Part shown: positions 29,757 through 37,927 of the stretch, one piece after another
Layout of the letters: the number at the start of each line of letters is the position of its first letter
How positions within the stretch are numbered: position 1 is the first letter of the stretch
NCBI RefSeq assembly: GCF_900086985.1
Contig: NZ_LT593974.1
Span: 3,658,001 to 3,722,000 of the forward strand
Origin: Halomonas sp. HL-93
GTDB lineage: Bacteria > Pseudomonadota > Gammaproteobacteria > Pseudomonadales > Halomonadaceae
Length of the DNA: 64,000 bases
Reading direction: 5' to 3'
Position numbers and translations under genes: made by a program
The notes under the pieces: model-generated
What the model was told of the DNA's origin: nothing
Database searches by the model: none
The model's input: the letters and a program-made list of their open reading frames with translations, nothing else

Positions 29757-30014
29757 TTAGGCAGAAACGATACTAACAAACTTGCGGTTTTTAGGACCTT
29801 TGGTCTCAAACTTCACAAAGCCTTCGTTCAGCGCGAAGAGCGTGTGATCACGACCCAGGCCTACGCCAGTACCGGCGTGGAAACGCGTGCCGCGCTGACG
29901 AACGATGATGCTACCTGCGCTCGCTGCCTGACCGCCAAAGAGTTTCACACCTAAGCGTTTGGACTCGGAATCGCGACCGTTACGCGTGGAGCCGGCTGCC
30001 TTTTTATGTGCCAT
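29757..30014 (-). CDS. rpmA: 50S ribosomal protein L27
   Basis: 85-residue ribosomal protein reaching the peptidyl-transferase centre with its N-terminus ([20 protein letters not shown]). Full family length with [20 protein letters not shown] and [16 protein letters not shown]. It follows rplU by 31 bases; AGGAGG lies upstream of the ATG. Confidence 0.98.
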   Translation of the reverse strand: MAHKKAAGSTRNGRDSESKRLGVKLFGGQAASAGSIIVRQRGTRFHAGTGVGLGRDHTLFALNEGFVKFETKGPKNRKFVSIVSA

Positions 30015-30045
30015 TGCAAAATCCTCCTTAAGGGGAATTGGCCGC

Positions 30046-30357
30046 TTACGCGGAAATTCCAGTAATTTTGACTTCAGTAAACCACTGGCGGTGGCCCTGG
30101 CGCTTCATGCTGTGCTTACGGCGACGGAATTTAATGATCGTCACTTTATCACCACGGCCATGGGAAACCACTTCGGCAGACACTTTCGCACCGCCAATTA
30201 GCGGTGCGCCAACGTTTACGTCGTCACCGTCGGCCACCAGCAGCACTTCGTCAAACTCAATCGTTTCGCCGGTAGCGACTTCGATCTTCTCAAGCTTGAG
30301 GGTCTGGCCTTCCTGAACGCGGTACTGCTTGCCACCGCTTTTAATAACTGCGTACAT
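30046..30357 (-). CDS. rplU: 50S ribosomal protein L21
   Basis: 103-residue ribosomal protein binding 23S r[34 protein letters not shown], and the C-terminal [20 protein letters not shown]. First gene of rplU-rpmA, divergent from ispB. Confidence 0.98.
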   Translation of the reverse strand: MYAVIKSGGKQYRVQEGQTLKLEKIEVATGETIEFDEVLLVADGDDVNVGAPLIGGAKVSAEVVSHGRGDKVTIIKFRRRKHSMKRQGHRQWFTEVKITGISA

Positions 30358-30670
30358 GTCTCTCTCCAGACGTCAATATTGCCGTTTTGATTAACTGTAA
30401 ACGGCCGCTCATCGCTTTACGCTCTTTCGAGTCGTGCTCTTGTCGACCTGCGGCGAGTGGCGCCCCTTTTGGCAGCCATCTGACAGGGAGCATGATGAGT
30501 GGGTCGCGGATTATAACGATGATTGCGTTTTGCCACAAGACCTATTGCACCATTGCAGATGATAGGGTATCACACACTCGCAGGCGCCTTGACGCCTAAC
30601 GGACAGCCCCATAGCATGACCTCAATCTTGCGCGGCCTATGCCGCCTCCATCTGCCGCGACGAACATTCC
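30358..30670. promoter_or_regulatory. Divergent promoter region rplU / ispB
   Basis: About 310 bases between two divergent genes. It must hold both promoters and the rplU leader; no clear consensus promoter, riboswitch or RNA gene could be assigned by eye. Confidence 0.5.
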
Positions 30671-31675
30671 ATGACCGCTAACGTCTCATCAGCCCAGTCT
30701 GCCAGCTCTATGCCTTCACCGCTGCACGCCGTGGTAGCGGAAGACTTCGAGGCCGTTAACCGGACCATTGTCGCCCAGCTCAACTCCAAAGTGCCGCTGG
30801 TCGAAACCATTGGTCAATACATCACCGAAAGCGGCGGCAAACGCCTGCGGCCGCTACTCGCGCTGCTGGCTGCGCGTTCGCTGGGTTACACCGGTGACAA
30901 GCATATCCCGCTGGCCACGCTGATCGAGTTTATGCATACCTCGACGCTGCTGCACGACGACGTGGTGGATGAATCGCATATGCGCCGGGGCAAGAAAACC
31001 GCCAACGATGCTTGGGGAAACGCGCCGTCGGTGCTGGTCGGCGACTTTCTCTACGCGCGCTCGTTTCAAATGATGGTCGACGTGGGCTCGATGCGCATCA
31101 TGGCGATCCTGTCCGGCGCCACCTGTGTTATCGCCGAAGGCGAAGTGCAGCAGTTGACCAATATCGGCAACCCCAGCATTTCCGAAGACGACTACTTCGA
31201 GACGATTCTTGGCAAGACGGCCATGCTGTTCGAAGCCGCCTCCCACAGCGGCGCGGTGCTGGCCGAGGCTCCCCACGAACAGGAACAGGCGCTGCGATAT
31301 TACGGCCGCTACCTGGGCCTGGCGTTCCAGTTGATTGACGATCTGCTGGATTACCAGGGCGACGCCGAGGCCATGGGCAAGAACGTTGGTGACGATCTGG
31401 CGGAAGGCAAGCCGACGCTACCGCTGATCCACGCCATGGAACAAGGCACGCCCGAGCAGGCCAAGCTGATTCGTCAGGTTATCCGACAGGGCGGCCTTGA
31501 GCAGTTGGACGCAGTATTGGACATTGTGCGCGCGACAGGTGCGCTGGACTACACCCGTGCGCGGGCCGACGAAATGGCCGATAAAGCGCTTGCCCAGCTT
31601 GACGCACTTCCCCCCAGCCCCTACCGAGATACAATGGCTGAGCTCGCTCGCCTGGCGGTCGACCGGCAAACATAA
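30671..31675 (+). CDS. ispB: Octaprenyl diphosphate synthase IspB
   Basis: Trans-prenyl transferase making the side chain of ubiquinone. The 334-residue protein has the first Asp-rich motif LLHDDVVDES near residue 98, GGKRLRP for IPP binding, and the second Asp-rich motif FQLIDDLLDYQGD near residue 220. An internal ATG (30710, MPSPLHAVV) fits the family start equally well. The divergent rplU-rpmA pair is the standard neighbour in gammaproteobacteria. Confidence 0.95.
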   Translation: MTANVSSAQSASSMPSPLHAVVAEDFEAVNRTIVAQLNSKVPLVETIGQYITESGGKRLRPLLALLAARSLGYTGDKHIPLATLIEFMHTSTLLHDDVVDESHMRRGKKTANDAWGNAPSVLVGDFLYARSFQMMVDVGSMRIMAILSGATCVIAEGEVQQLTNIGNPSISEDDYFETILGKTAMLFEAASHSGAVLAEAPHEQEQALRYYGRYLGLAFQLIDDLLDYQGDAEAMGKNVGDDLAEGKPTLPLIHAMEQGTPEQAKLIRQVIRQGGLEQLDAVLDIVRATGALDYTRARADEMADKALAQLDALPPSPYRDTMAELARLAVDRQT

Positions 31676-31761
31676 ATCTGCTTTTCGCCGCGACCAAGGC
31701 TTGAAAAAAAACGCCTGGCTACGTATGATTTCCCTCCGTTGTCGCACCACCGGCAACGCCT

Positions 31762-31838
31762 CGGAATATAGCTCAGCTTGGTAGAGCGCTGCCTTCGGGA
31801 GGCAGAGGTCGTAGGTTCGAATCCTGCTATTCCGACCA
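31762..31838 (+). tRNA. proK: tRNA-Pro (anticodon CGG)
   Basis: 77 nt with encoded CCA. Acceptor CGGAATA/TATTCCG, anticodon arm CTGCC-TTCGGGA-GGCAG giving anticodon CGG, and T arm GTAGG-TTCGAAT-CCTGC. The 3' 45 bases are repeated at 53917-53961, marking it as the island's insertion site; the tRNA remains intact after insertion. Confidence 0.96.
31794..31838 (+). repeat. attL core: 45-bp direct repeat (left)
   Basis: From the anticodon loop to the CCA end of tRNA-Pro, identical over 45 bases to 53917-53961; sequences diverge on both sides. The crossover probably lies in the anticodon or T-arm part. Confidence 0.93.
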
Positions 31839-31885
31839 GATATTTCAAAGCCTTAGGCCAACTTCTCTCTTACACGCCTGAGTCT

Positions 31886-31904
31886 CACGTGACCAAATCG
31901 TGAC
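31886..31904 (+). promoter_or_regulatory. Candidate integrase arm-type site, left end
   Basis: CACGTGACCAAATCGTGAC, two CGTGAC units 11 bases apart. It matches 18 of 19 bases at the other end of the island (53792-53810). It abuts the integrase stop codon, 48 bases inside attL. Confidence 0.65.
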
Positions 31905-33020
31905 TTAACGCCCTCGGCCATGCCGGGGGCGTTTTGTTTCCAGCTCCTGTTTTTCATCCAGTCTGGCAACCGCTGAACGCACGTTCTCGGGTGCCAGGTG
32001 TGCGTAACGCTCCGTCATGGCGATGGTGCTGTGGCCGAGTAGATCCCGCACTTCGGCCAGCGGCACGCCCGAGGTCACCAGCCAAGCGGCGCAGGTGTGC
32101 CGCATATCATGAACCCGAAAGTCGTCGAGCCCCGCCTTTCGGCACACCGTTGCCCAGGTCTTCTTGATGTCCGCGATCCGCCTGCCCTTCTGATTACAGA
32201 ACACCCAAGGGGTGTCGGCGCAGTACCGCATGCGGAACCTGAGCCGGGAAAGGATCGCCTGCCGAGCGGCTTCATTCAGCGGCACGCTGCGCCGACGCCG
32301 GGCCTTGGTATGCTCGGCTTCCAGGTGGATCAATCTCGCCTGAAGATCCACCCGTGACCACTCCAGACCAAGAAGCTCGCCGCGGCGACAGCCCGTATTG
32401 AGCGCCAGCGCGATGAAGTCGGCCAGATACCCTGGCCGCTCGGGATCTCGGGCGGCCTCCAGCAGTACGCCGGCCTCTCGACGGGTGATCCACCTCACAC
32501 GCCCTTCCGGCTCTCTGAGCCGCCGTTTTTCGCAGGGGTTGGGGACAGCCCAATCCCATTCCTTGCGGGCATGGTTAAGGGCAGCCGACACCAGCCCAAT
32601 TTCTCGGTTGATGGTGCCGTTGCTGGCCCCAGCCTTGCGGCGATCCACTATGTACTGGCGGATGTCCCCCGGCGTAAGCTGGTTCAGATCCCGGCCCGTG
32701 AACCTGGGATACAGGTTCTTCAGGCTCCAGATATGGCGCTCAGTGTTGCGCGTCATCCCTTCCAGCTCCTCCAGGTACGCCAGCATCAACTCGTCGAACG
32801 TTCTTGACGGCTGTTCGTCCCACTGCCTTTCCATGTGCGCTTCAAGGCGCCATTTGCTCAGCAGCGCTTCGGCTTCCCGCCTGCCTTCGACGGATTTGGC
32901 GATGCCAGTCGAGCGCCTAACGCGCTTGCCGCTTGCCTCGATGTAGGACGCCCAGTAGTACGGGGAGTCCGTGCGTTCATAGATGCCGTCTTGACGACGG
33001 TTAGTCTTGCGCTTCGGCAT
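31905..33020 (-). CDS. int: Tyrosine recombinase / phage integrase
   Basis: 371-residue site-specific recombinase. Arm-binding N-terminal part (PYYWASYIEASGKRVRRSTG), core-binding SAM-like domain (about 75-165) and catalytic domain with Arg in NTGCRRGELLGLEW, Lys in EHTKARRRR, HxxR in HDMRHTCAAWL, His in LLGHSTIAMT and the nucleophile Tyr in TERYAHL. AAGGAG lies upstream of the ATG. It sits next to the tRNA target and is read toward it. It should catalyse integration and excision at tRNA-Pro. Confidence 0.96.
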   Translation of the reverse strand: MPKRKTNRRQDGIYERTDSPYYWASYIEASGKRVRRSTGIAKSVEGRREAEALLSKWRLEAHMERQWDEQPSRTFDELMLAYLEELEGMTRNTERHIWSLKNLYPRFTGRDLNQLTPGDIRQYIVDRRKAGASNGTINREIGLVSAALNHARKEWDWAVPNPCEKRRLREPEGRVRWITRREAGVLLEAARDPERPGYLADFIALALNTGCRRGELLGLEWSRVDLQARLIHLEAEHTKARRRRSVPLNEAARQAILSRLRFRMRYCADTPWVFCNQKGRRIADIKKTWATVCRKAGLDDFRVHDMRHTCAAWLVTSGVPLAEVRDLLGHSTIAMTERYAHLAPENVRSAVARLDEKQELETKRPRHGRGR

Positions 33021-33244
33021 GTGCTGTCTCCTTGCACATCCGGCCCCGCGCTTTCGTCATTATGCGCTGGCGCCATACTTCGTGCCACCCAGTGACGGGC
33101 GACGTCGGCTGGAACTGTGATTCGGCGGCCAACCCGCACGGCGGGCAGGTCGCCTTGCTCGATCAGTCGGCGAACTGTTCGCGTCGAAACGCCACCCAGC
33201 TGGCGTGCGGTTTCTTCAAGACTCCAGAGCAGTGCGTCAGCCAT
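32858..33244 (-). CDS. Excisionase-like helix-turn-helix protein
   Basis: 128 residues. The first 55 form an excisionase-family (MerR-like) HTH: LEETARQLGGVSTRTVRRLIEQGDLPAVRVGRRITVP. The basic Ser/Thr/Arg/Pro-rich tail overlaps the 5' end of the integrase by 163 bases in another frame. It likely directs excision together with Int or represses int. The functional protein may end shortly after the HTH; the open frame simply runs to 32858. Confidence 0.75.
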   Translation of the reverse strand: MADALLWSLEETARQLGGVSTRTVRRLIEQGDLPAVRVGRRITVPADVARHWVARSMAPAHNDESAGPDVQGDSTCRSARLTVVKTASMNARTPRTTGRPTSRQAASALGARLASPNPSKAGGKPKRC

Positions 33245-33665
33245 GGTGCACCGCCTTGCCGGAACACGCCTCCTCCAGCAGAACCGCCAGCTCGTCACGT
33301 TGCTCAATGAGATGCTGCAACCGCTCGGCAATAGCGTCGATCCCTCCCAACTGACTGGCGGGCACGCCGGCGGCATCAAGCGCCATGGATAGCCGGGCCA
33401 GGTTCAACTCATTGTCGCCAATGCTGTCCGACACCCATTCTTCCGGCCATCCTCGCCAGCGGCACACGTCGAGCTGCCAATCGTCGTCGAGTCGGTGCCA
33501 GGCGGCCAGGGCGTCGTAGGTGTCGGGCAGCCAGTCGGCACGGTCGGCTGCCAGTGCGACGTAGCACCGCTCTCCGGTGCTGAGCGGTCTGATCAGCGTG
33601 TCCAGGGTGGTTTCATCGGCGCCCTTTCGGGCCTGACTGACGATATCGTCGAGACGTTGCATCAT
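33237..33665 (-). CDS. Hypothetical protein, 142 aa
   Basis: Not recognised. It starts MMQRLDDIVSQARKGADET behind a GGGAGG site, has a Trp/Asp-rich middle (AAWHRLDDDWQLDVCRWRGWPEEWV) and a helical C-terminus (AERLQHLIEQRDELAVLLEEA). It overlaps the start of the excisionase by 8 bases, so the two are translationally coupled. Confidence 0.7.
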   Translation of the reverse strand: MMQRLDDIVSQARKGADETTLDTLIRPLSTGERCYVALAADRADWLPDTYDALAAWHRLDDDWQLDVCRWRGWPEEWVSDSIGDNELNLARLSMALDAAGVPASQLGGIDAIAERLQHLIEQRDELAVLLEEACSGKAVHHG

Positions 33666-33708
33666 GTCGATCCTCCCGGCGCGGGACGTTGCCCGCGCCG
33701 CTTTCCAG

Positions 33709-34200
33709 TTAACGAATGGCCAGCCGTGTGCTGGCGACCAGCTCGGCACCAGGTATGGCGCGCTCCTTGAGGGCCGTTTTCAGTGCGGCACGGTCAACCT
33801 TGATGGTGGTGACCTCCCGCTTGAACTCGTCAGGCACGGCCGTTTCGTCGGAGATCGCCACGGACGGCGGGTTGCGCTGGATGGACAGGGTGAACAGCGG
33901 ACGTTTGACTCTGTCGCGCCCGGTGGCCTGCATCGCCCACTGAACGCGCTCCCGGCACGCCTTGGCGTTGCGCTCGAGCCGGGCGGCTCGCTCACTCAGT
34001 CGCCGGGCTTCGTCCTTGCAGGCGGCAGCGTCAGCATCCAGCTGGCGCGCCACCATGACGGTGGCTTCGATCTTGTCTTCCAGCTGACTGCCGGTGGCCT
34101 GCAGGGTCTCGGCCAATGCTTCCGCGAATGCGGCATCGTCATCGGCATCCATCGCGGCCAGTTGCTGGAACTCGTTGGTAAGTTGGTAGAGGTTGCTCAT
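33709..34200 (-). CDS. Siphovirus Gp157-family protein
   Basis: 163 residues matching the phage Gp157 family: MSNLYQLTNEFQQLAAM, a long central coiled coil (AARLERNAKACRERVQWAM), then the conserved FTLSIQRNPPSVAI and the C-terminal REVTTIKVDRAALKTALKE...IPGAELV. The family occurs in early regions of temperate phages and has been linked to phage resistance in Streptococcus; the molecular role is unknown. AGGAG precedes the ATG. Confidence 0.85.
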   Translation of the reverse strand: MSNLYQLTNEFQQLAAMDADDDAAFAEALAETLQATGSQLEDKIEATVMVARQLDADAAACKDEARRLSERAARLERNAKACRERVQWAMQATGRDRVKRPLFTLSIQRNPPSVAISDETAVPDEFKREVTTIKVDRAALKTALKERAIPGAELVASTRLAIR

Positions 34201-34248
34201 GTCGGTGTCTCCTGCGGCCCCGCCCGCCGTGAGGCGAGCGCACGGGGC

Positions 34249-34575
34249 TCAATCAAAAGGGATTTCGTCATCGAAGTCGGCATAGGGCGGTGGCGCGGCG
34301 CGTCCGTCGCGGGCGTCAGCGTAGTGACTGCCGTTGCCACGCCGACCGGGTTCTGCATGGCCTTGCGCCTGACGCTGGTCGCGTGGAAAGACATTGACCC
34401 ACCCTTCCCAGCCGGTCAGGCCGACCGGCAAGGCGTCGAGCTTGATGGAAGTGCCGCCATCGTCATGGCGAAACAGGGTACCGATACGCAGCCAGCGGCC
34501 CTTCTGCTGGCCGGTCTGGCGGTCGGCGTATTCGCCCGTCTTGATGGCGAGATCATGTGTCGGTTGTGCGCTCAT
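34249..34575 (-). CDS. Small protein with SSB-like acidic C-terminal tip
   Basis: 108 residues. The core (IKTGEYADRQTGQQKGRWLRIGTLF...IKLDALPVGLTGWEGWVNVF) looks beta-rich, followed by a Gly/Arg/His-rich linker and the end ADFDDEIPFD, closely resembling the DDDIPF tip through which SSB proteins recruit replication and repair partners. This suggests an ssDNA-binding or SSB-mimicking protein of the island's replication module; no close family was recognised. Start supported by AGGAG. Confidence 0.65.
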   Translation of the reverse strand: MSAQPTHDLAIKTGEYADRQTGQQKGRWLRIGTLFRHDDGGTSIKLDALPVGLTGWEGWVNVFPRDQRQAQGHAEPGRRGNGSHYADARDGRAAPPPYADFDDEIPFD

Positions 34576-34690
34576 TGCTGCAGCTCCTGGTGCGAGAGAT
34601 ACGGAACCCCGGCGCGAACCACAATCACGCAGTCCAGCCGGTGCGCCAGCCGCAGCGCGGCTGGCACTGTAAGATTGGGCGACAGGGCAA

Positions 34691-35554
34691 TCATTGAGAG
34701 GCCCACTGGTCGAGACGGTCATCGAGACGACGATAGAGCGTCGGCGTCAGCTCGCTGAACGACTGAACGCGCCCTCGACTTGCCTTGGCAAGCCAGCGCC
34801 TGACCCGATCCGGATCGAGGTTCAGTCCCGATATACGGGCTTCGAGCCGCTGGCGCTGCGCGTCGCTGATCCGGCCTTGCGCTTGCGTTGCTGCACGCGG
34901 CGCTGGAGTTCGAGCTTGCGGCGCACTCGGGCGCGCGTTTCCGGTCGTTTCTTCCAGGTTTTGCCCATGAACCATATCCTCCATGTCTTGTGTAAATACC
35001 TCCGAGAGCCCCGCCATGCGCAGCGTGGCGTCGATGTGGGCCGACTTCTCGGCCATCTTGAGCGACTTGTTCAAGTCGCCGCTGTCCTGACGCAGCGAGC
35101 GCGCGCCCACCCCGTCGGCGACGACGTTGCCGGTAGCATCGCGGATTTCGCAGCGCATGATGACGTGAGCCAGACCAACGCCCTGCAGCGCGGCGGCTTC
35201 ATAATCGGAAAGCGTGGGGTAGTGGATGGTTACCCCCAGCATGCCGCAGATCTTCTCGGCACCGGGCTTGAACAGCGACGGCTTGCTGAAGTGCGCGGGG
35301 TTTTGGCACCGAGCCCCATGCGGGCACTTGTTCCGGCTGACGACGTGAATACGCCCGAAGTCCACGCCTTCCACCAGCGCTGAGCGCACCCACTCCATCA
35401 GCGCGGCCCGGTTTTCTTTCCGTCGATCTAACCCGGCGCGGAACACCTCGGCGGGCAGGTCGAGCGGTGACGCCGAGGTTGTTAGCGCGTTGGGCTGAGC
35501 CTCTTCATGTGCTGCCCTTTCGGTAGCTCGCTGCTCGATAATCTCAGACGACAT
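34691..35554 (-). CDS. Hypothetical phage-type protein, possible recombination function
   Basis: 287 residues, family not certain. A core with AALMEWVRSALVEGVDFG, KPSLFKPGAEKICGMLGV, MRCEIRDATGNVVADGVGA and LNKSLKMAEKSAHIDATLRM resembles conserved phage and plasmid early proteins that accompany Gp157 and SSB genes, so a single-strand annealing or DNA-recombination role is possible but unproven. Cysteines in KCPHGARCQNP could bind metal. An Ala/Pro/Gln linker leads to a C-terminal helical domain. GGAGGG supports the chosen ATG. Confidence 0.65.
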   Translation of the reverse strand: MSSEIIEQRATERAAHEEAQPNALTTSASPLDLPAEVFRAGLDRRKENRAALMEWVRSALVEGVDFGRIHVVSRNKCPHGARCQNPAHFSKPSLFKPGAEKICGMLGVTIHYPTLSDYEAAALQGVGLAHVIMRCEIRDATGNVVADGVGARSLRQDSGDLNKSLKMAEKSAHIDATLRMAGLSEVFTQDMEDMVHGQNLEETTGNARPSAPQARTPAPRAATQAQGRISDAQRQRLEARISGLNLDPDRVRRWLAKASRGRVQSFSELTPTLYRRLDDRLDQWASQ

Positions 35555-35720
35555 GGGGCTGCCCTCCATACTGTGTTGCTCGCCACTCGCGCTCGATGCG
35601 TCGAGCTTCCTGGCAATAGCGCTGCGCGGCATTGCCCTCAAGCTGACTGGGTAGAAAGACCCCTTCATCACGCCAGTCCATCTGGGCTTGCCATTCAGGC
35701 GTTGAGTGCATATTCTTCAT
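35544..35720 (-). CDS. Small hypothetical protein, 58 aa
   Basis: MKNMHSTPEWQAQMDWRDEG... ends GGQPHVV; acidic/basic mixed, helical, with EARRIEREWRATQ near the C-terminus. It overlaps the start of the next gene by 11 bases, indicating coupling, and has AGGA upstream. Function unknown. Confidence 0.55.
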   Translation of the reverse strand: MKNMHSTPEWQAQMDWRDEGVFLPSQLEGNAAQRYCQEARRIEREWRATQYGGQPHVV

Positions 35721-35805
35721 GGTATTGGTCCTCGCTTCGGATCATGTTGTCGGCCCGCTCCAGCCCCCACTGGAAGCGGGCCATTTCATGTCTGTACCTT
35801 GGCAT

Positions 35806-36114
35806 TCATGCAACATCCCCTTGTCTGTTGGCGGCGATCCAATCGACGAGCGCCTCGCGCTGGCCGCTCAACGTGGCGACCTCCCCGGTTGAAAATAACG
35901 GCGACTGCTCTCCGTTCGCTTCTACAACGACGGCGGTATCGGGATCTGTTGCGGAATCGGTGCGCCAGCCATCTTCGATCACGCGCACCTGGCTCCAGAA
36001 GGATCCATTACCCCAGGCGGTAACGTCGTGGCAGATCCGCTTGCCCGTCCGCTCGGAGCCAAAGACCGTGAGCAACAGGATGTCGGTCAACACTTCCTGA
36101 TGTTTCAATAACAT
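35806..36114 (-). CDS. Hypothetical protein, 102 aa
   Basis: Starts MLLKHQEVLTDILLLTVFGSERTGKRICHDV behind AGGAG. Mixed alpha/beta with DGWRTDSATDPDTAVVVEANG and ends REALVDWIAANRQGDVA. Not recognised. It probably belongs to the same leftward transcript as its neighbours. Confidence 0.6.
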   Translation of the reverse strand: MLLKHQEVLTDILLLTVFGSERTGKRICHDVTAWGNGSFWSQVRVIEDGWRTDSATDPDTAVVVEANGEQSPLFSTGEVATLSGQREALVDWIAANRQGDVA

Positions 36115-36128
36115 GAGCACTATCTCCT

Positions 36129-36305
36129 CTAATGCAGCACAGCCCCAGAAGGGCACATGGCGTGTGCGTCGAGCCACTTCAGCAGCACCCGCAGTTGTTC
36201 GAGGCTGGGCGGTTCAGCGGACTGCCCGGCAACAACGCGGCGAGCTTGACTGACAACACTGGATTCGTAGTTTGAAAGCCCACCGGGGTGGACGAACGTA
36301 GACAT
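36129..36305 (-). CDS. Small hypothetical protein, 58 aa
   Basis: MSTFVHPGGLSNYESSVVSQARRV, then a helix SLEQLRVLLKWLDAHAM. AAGGAA supports the start. First gene after an AT-rich segment with palindromic operators, so it heads the operon running left toward the excisionase and integrase. Confidence 0.6.
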   Translation of the reverse strand: MSTFVHPGGLSNYESSVVSQARRVVAGQSAEPPSLEQLRVLLKWLDAHAMCPSGAVLH

Positions 36306-36381
36306 AGCAGTTTTCCTTCTATTGTTGCTAAGTACCCGGCTTTTCCCTTTAACGCGACCGAACCTGCCGGTAAAAAACGCG

Positions 36382-36457
36382 ATGACATATTTAATGTCAT
36401 ATAAACATATTAGCCTAAAAGTGACATATTTCAAGAGCTTGAATGTCTAAAAGACAT
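36382..36457. promoter_or_regulatory. Palindromic operators with GACAT half-sites
   Basis: Two palindromes in an AT-rich promoter region: ATGACAT-ATTTA-ATGTCAT at 36382-36400 (perfect 7-bp arms) and ATGTCT-AAA-AGACAT at 36443-36457 (perfect 6-bp arms), with a lone GTGACATAT half-site between them at 36421. The same ATGTC/GACAT half-sites occur in the cro-cI intergenic region at 53279-53305, suggesting one repressor controls both. Confidence 0.65.
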
Positions 36458-36462
36458 ATATT

Positions 36463-36509
36463 TTTTGTAGGAAATACCCCCTTTGATTTGTAAGAAATAG
36501 CCTACAAAA
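36463..36509. repeat. Inverted and direct repeats upstream of the SLOG gene stop
   Basis: TTTTGTAGG (36463-36471) and CCTACAAAA (36501-36509) are perfect inverted 9-mers. Inside, TTGTAGGAAATA is repeated directly as TTGTAAGAAATA. It lies between the palindromic operators and the end of the 183-residue gene; terminator or operator role unclear. Confidence 0.6.
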
Positions 36510-36530
36510 GAGGCGATATGGCTTACAGCG

Positions 36531-37082
36531 TTAGAACAGTGAGTCAGGCACCCAACGCCTGGCACTGGCCCATGTGCCGCTTACAGCGCAAGGAACCCAT
36601 TCACCCATGCCCAGGGGTTCATGCACGTTGGTAAACGCAACAACGCGCAACTCACGACCTGCTGCCAACCGGCAGGCGCGCCAGCTGCCCTTCCCTGGCT
36701 GGAAAGCCACGACACCCGAGGAAGCCTGGGAGACGACTTGAGCGGCACGCGCCGCCAGCCGCGCGCGTAGCGGCACACTTGGGCCGCCCCCTGCCCACCA
36801 GGTGACGGCGCCCCCTTGCGCTGCAAACGCCTGAACGTCAGATACCGCCGACACACCACACGCGCCCTGACCATCCGTGCCGAAGGCGGCAAATACATGG
36901 AGAGAGGACAACGGCACACTACCCGTTAGCGCCGCTGCCACGGCAGCGCGATCCGCGCCGGTGGCACAGCCAGCCACCAGGGTATAACCGTGCGCCACCA
37001 ATGAGGTGACCACTGACTGCACCTGCACGTTGACGGCGGGCGTGATGTGCCGCCCGCCCACGATGGCTACCCGGCCAGCCAT
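36531..37082 (-). CDS. SLOG/DprA-like Rossmann protein, 183 aa
   Basis: The N-terminal half reads VAIVGGRHITPAVNV and GYTLVAGCATGADRAAVAAAL, a SLOG-superfamily (DprA/YpsA/LOG-like) nucleotide-binding pattern with GG and GATGAD phosphate-binding loops. The rest is Ala/Gly/Trp-rich. SLOG proteins bind nucleotides or nucleotide-linked ligands and recur in mobile elements and defence loci; no specific activity can be assigned. Confidence 0.7.
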   Translation of the reverse strand: MAGRVAIVGGRHITPAVNVQVQSVVTSLVAHGYTLVAGCATGADRAAVAAALTGSVPLSSLHVFAAFGTDGQGACGVSAVSDVQAFAAQGGAVTWWAGGGPSVPLRARLAARAAQVVSQASSGVVAFQPGKGSWRACRLAAGRELRVVAFTNVHEPLGMGEWVPCAVSGTWASARRWVPDSLF

Positions 37083-37372
37083 GCCAGAGCCCCACGCACC
37101 TGAGCGAGCGACCAGCCCGCCGGTACCACAAGCTTGATTTCAGCCGGTGCCTGAGTACGCTTGCCGGGCCGTGGCCAACATTGCCAACCCTGACGATGCA
37201 GCACCCACCAGGCTGCGACTGCTTGAGCCCGAGAGCCGACCGGAATACATACGCAAGCCGGGGCCGGGTTGTTGCCTTTGCGCGCCATGCGCTGAGCCCA
37301 GACCCAGCCGCCACGACAATGCTGCTGTACAACCCCTGCCCCGTAATTGATACCGCCGCTAGCGAACGCCAT
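37067..37372 (-). CDS. Hypothetical protein, 101 aa
   Basis: Starts MAFASGGINYGAGVVQQHC; Trp-rich and basic with AWWVLHRQGWQCWPRPGKR. It overlaps the SLOG gene by 16 bases, so the two are co-translated and may work together. The frame is open further upstream (to 37561) through a GC-rich non-coding block, but a GGGGGTGGG site precedes this ATG. Not recognised. Confidence 0.55.
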   Translation of the reverse strand: MAFASGGINYGAGVVQQHCRGGWVWAQRMARKGNNPAPACVCIPVGSRAQAVAAWWVLHRQGWQCWPRPGKRTQAPAEIKLVVPAGWSLAQVRGALAWLAG

Positions 37373-37927
37373 AACCCACCCCCAACGCGCCTTAATACTG
37401 TATATAAATATAGCATAAAATTGCCATTTTTTCCAATTAAAACAGCACTTTGCATTGCATATGCACCGCGCGGGAGCGTAGGCAAGCACAACATCGTGGG
37501 GGCCCCGCGCGGGGGTTGGCGTGGGGTTCCGATGTTGTGCTTGCCGGAGCGGAGCGCCCACGCTGCCCCCACCGGGGGGCGGAGAGCGGGGGTATGCGAA
37601 CCGCCCCCGGATGCCTCGCTGGCGAAGCGGGTTTTGGGGTTCGCCGGTGCAGACGGGGAATAAACAAGCGGGCGCTTGCGCCCACCGATGTGGGTCTGGG
37701 GTTAAACGAAGGCGCGTGCGAGGAACGAGCTTGCGCCGGAGCGCGGGGTTCAGGGGCGGGCGAGGAACGAGCCGGCCCCTGCAGGCGGAGCCGTCAGCGC
37801 GCGGAGCGCAAGAGCACCAGGGATGCGTAGGGTGGCGTCAGCCAGCCCGAAGGGCCGAAGCCCGTAGCAGCCCGACCGCTAGCGAGGAACGAGCTGGCGG
37901 GGGTGCCCAAGGCAACAACCTGTCGCG
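37373..37927. repeat. GC-rich, hairpin-rich non-coding block
   Basis: 555 bases with no credible gene. A perfect 16-bp inverted repeat starts GGCAAGCACAACATCG (37481-37496) and closes at 37530-37545, around a loop with GGGGCCCC and CGCGCGGGGG. Three copies of GCGAGGAACGAGC (37718-37730, 37760-37772, 37882-37894) each sit in the loop of a GC-rich hairpin (for example AGGGGC...GCCCCT at 37752-37780). The left end (37380-37440) is AT-rich and could hold the promoter of the 101-residue gene. Possible roles: structured RNA, origin or transfer/packaging site. Confidence 0.7.

Noticed and set aside
33664..34758. A 364-codon open frame on the plus strand across the Gp157 and SSB-tailed genes
   Set aside because: It is the antisense of well-supported genes in GC-rich DNA, has Gly/Arg/Leu-biased composition, and no ribosome site.
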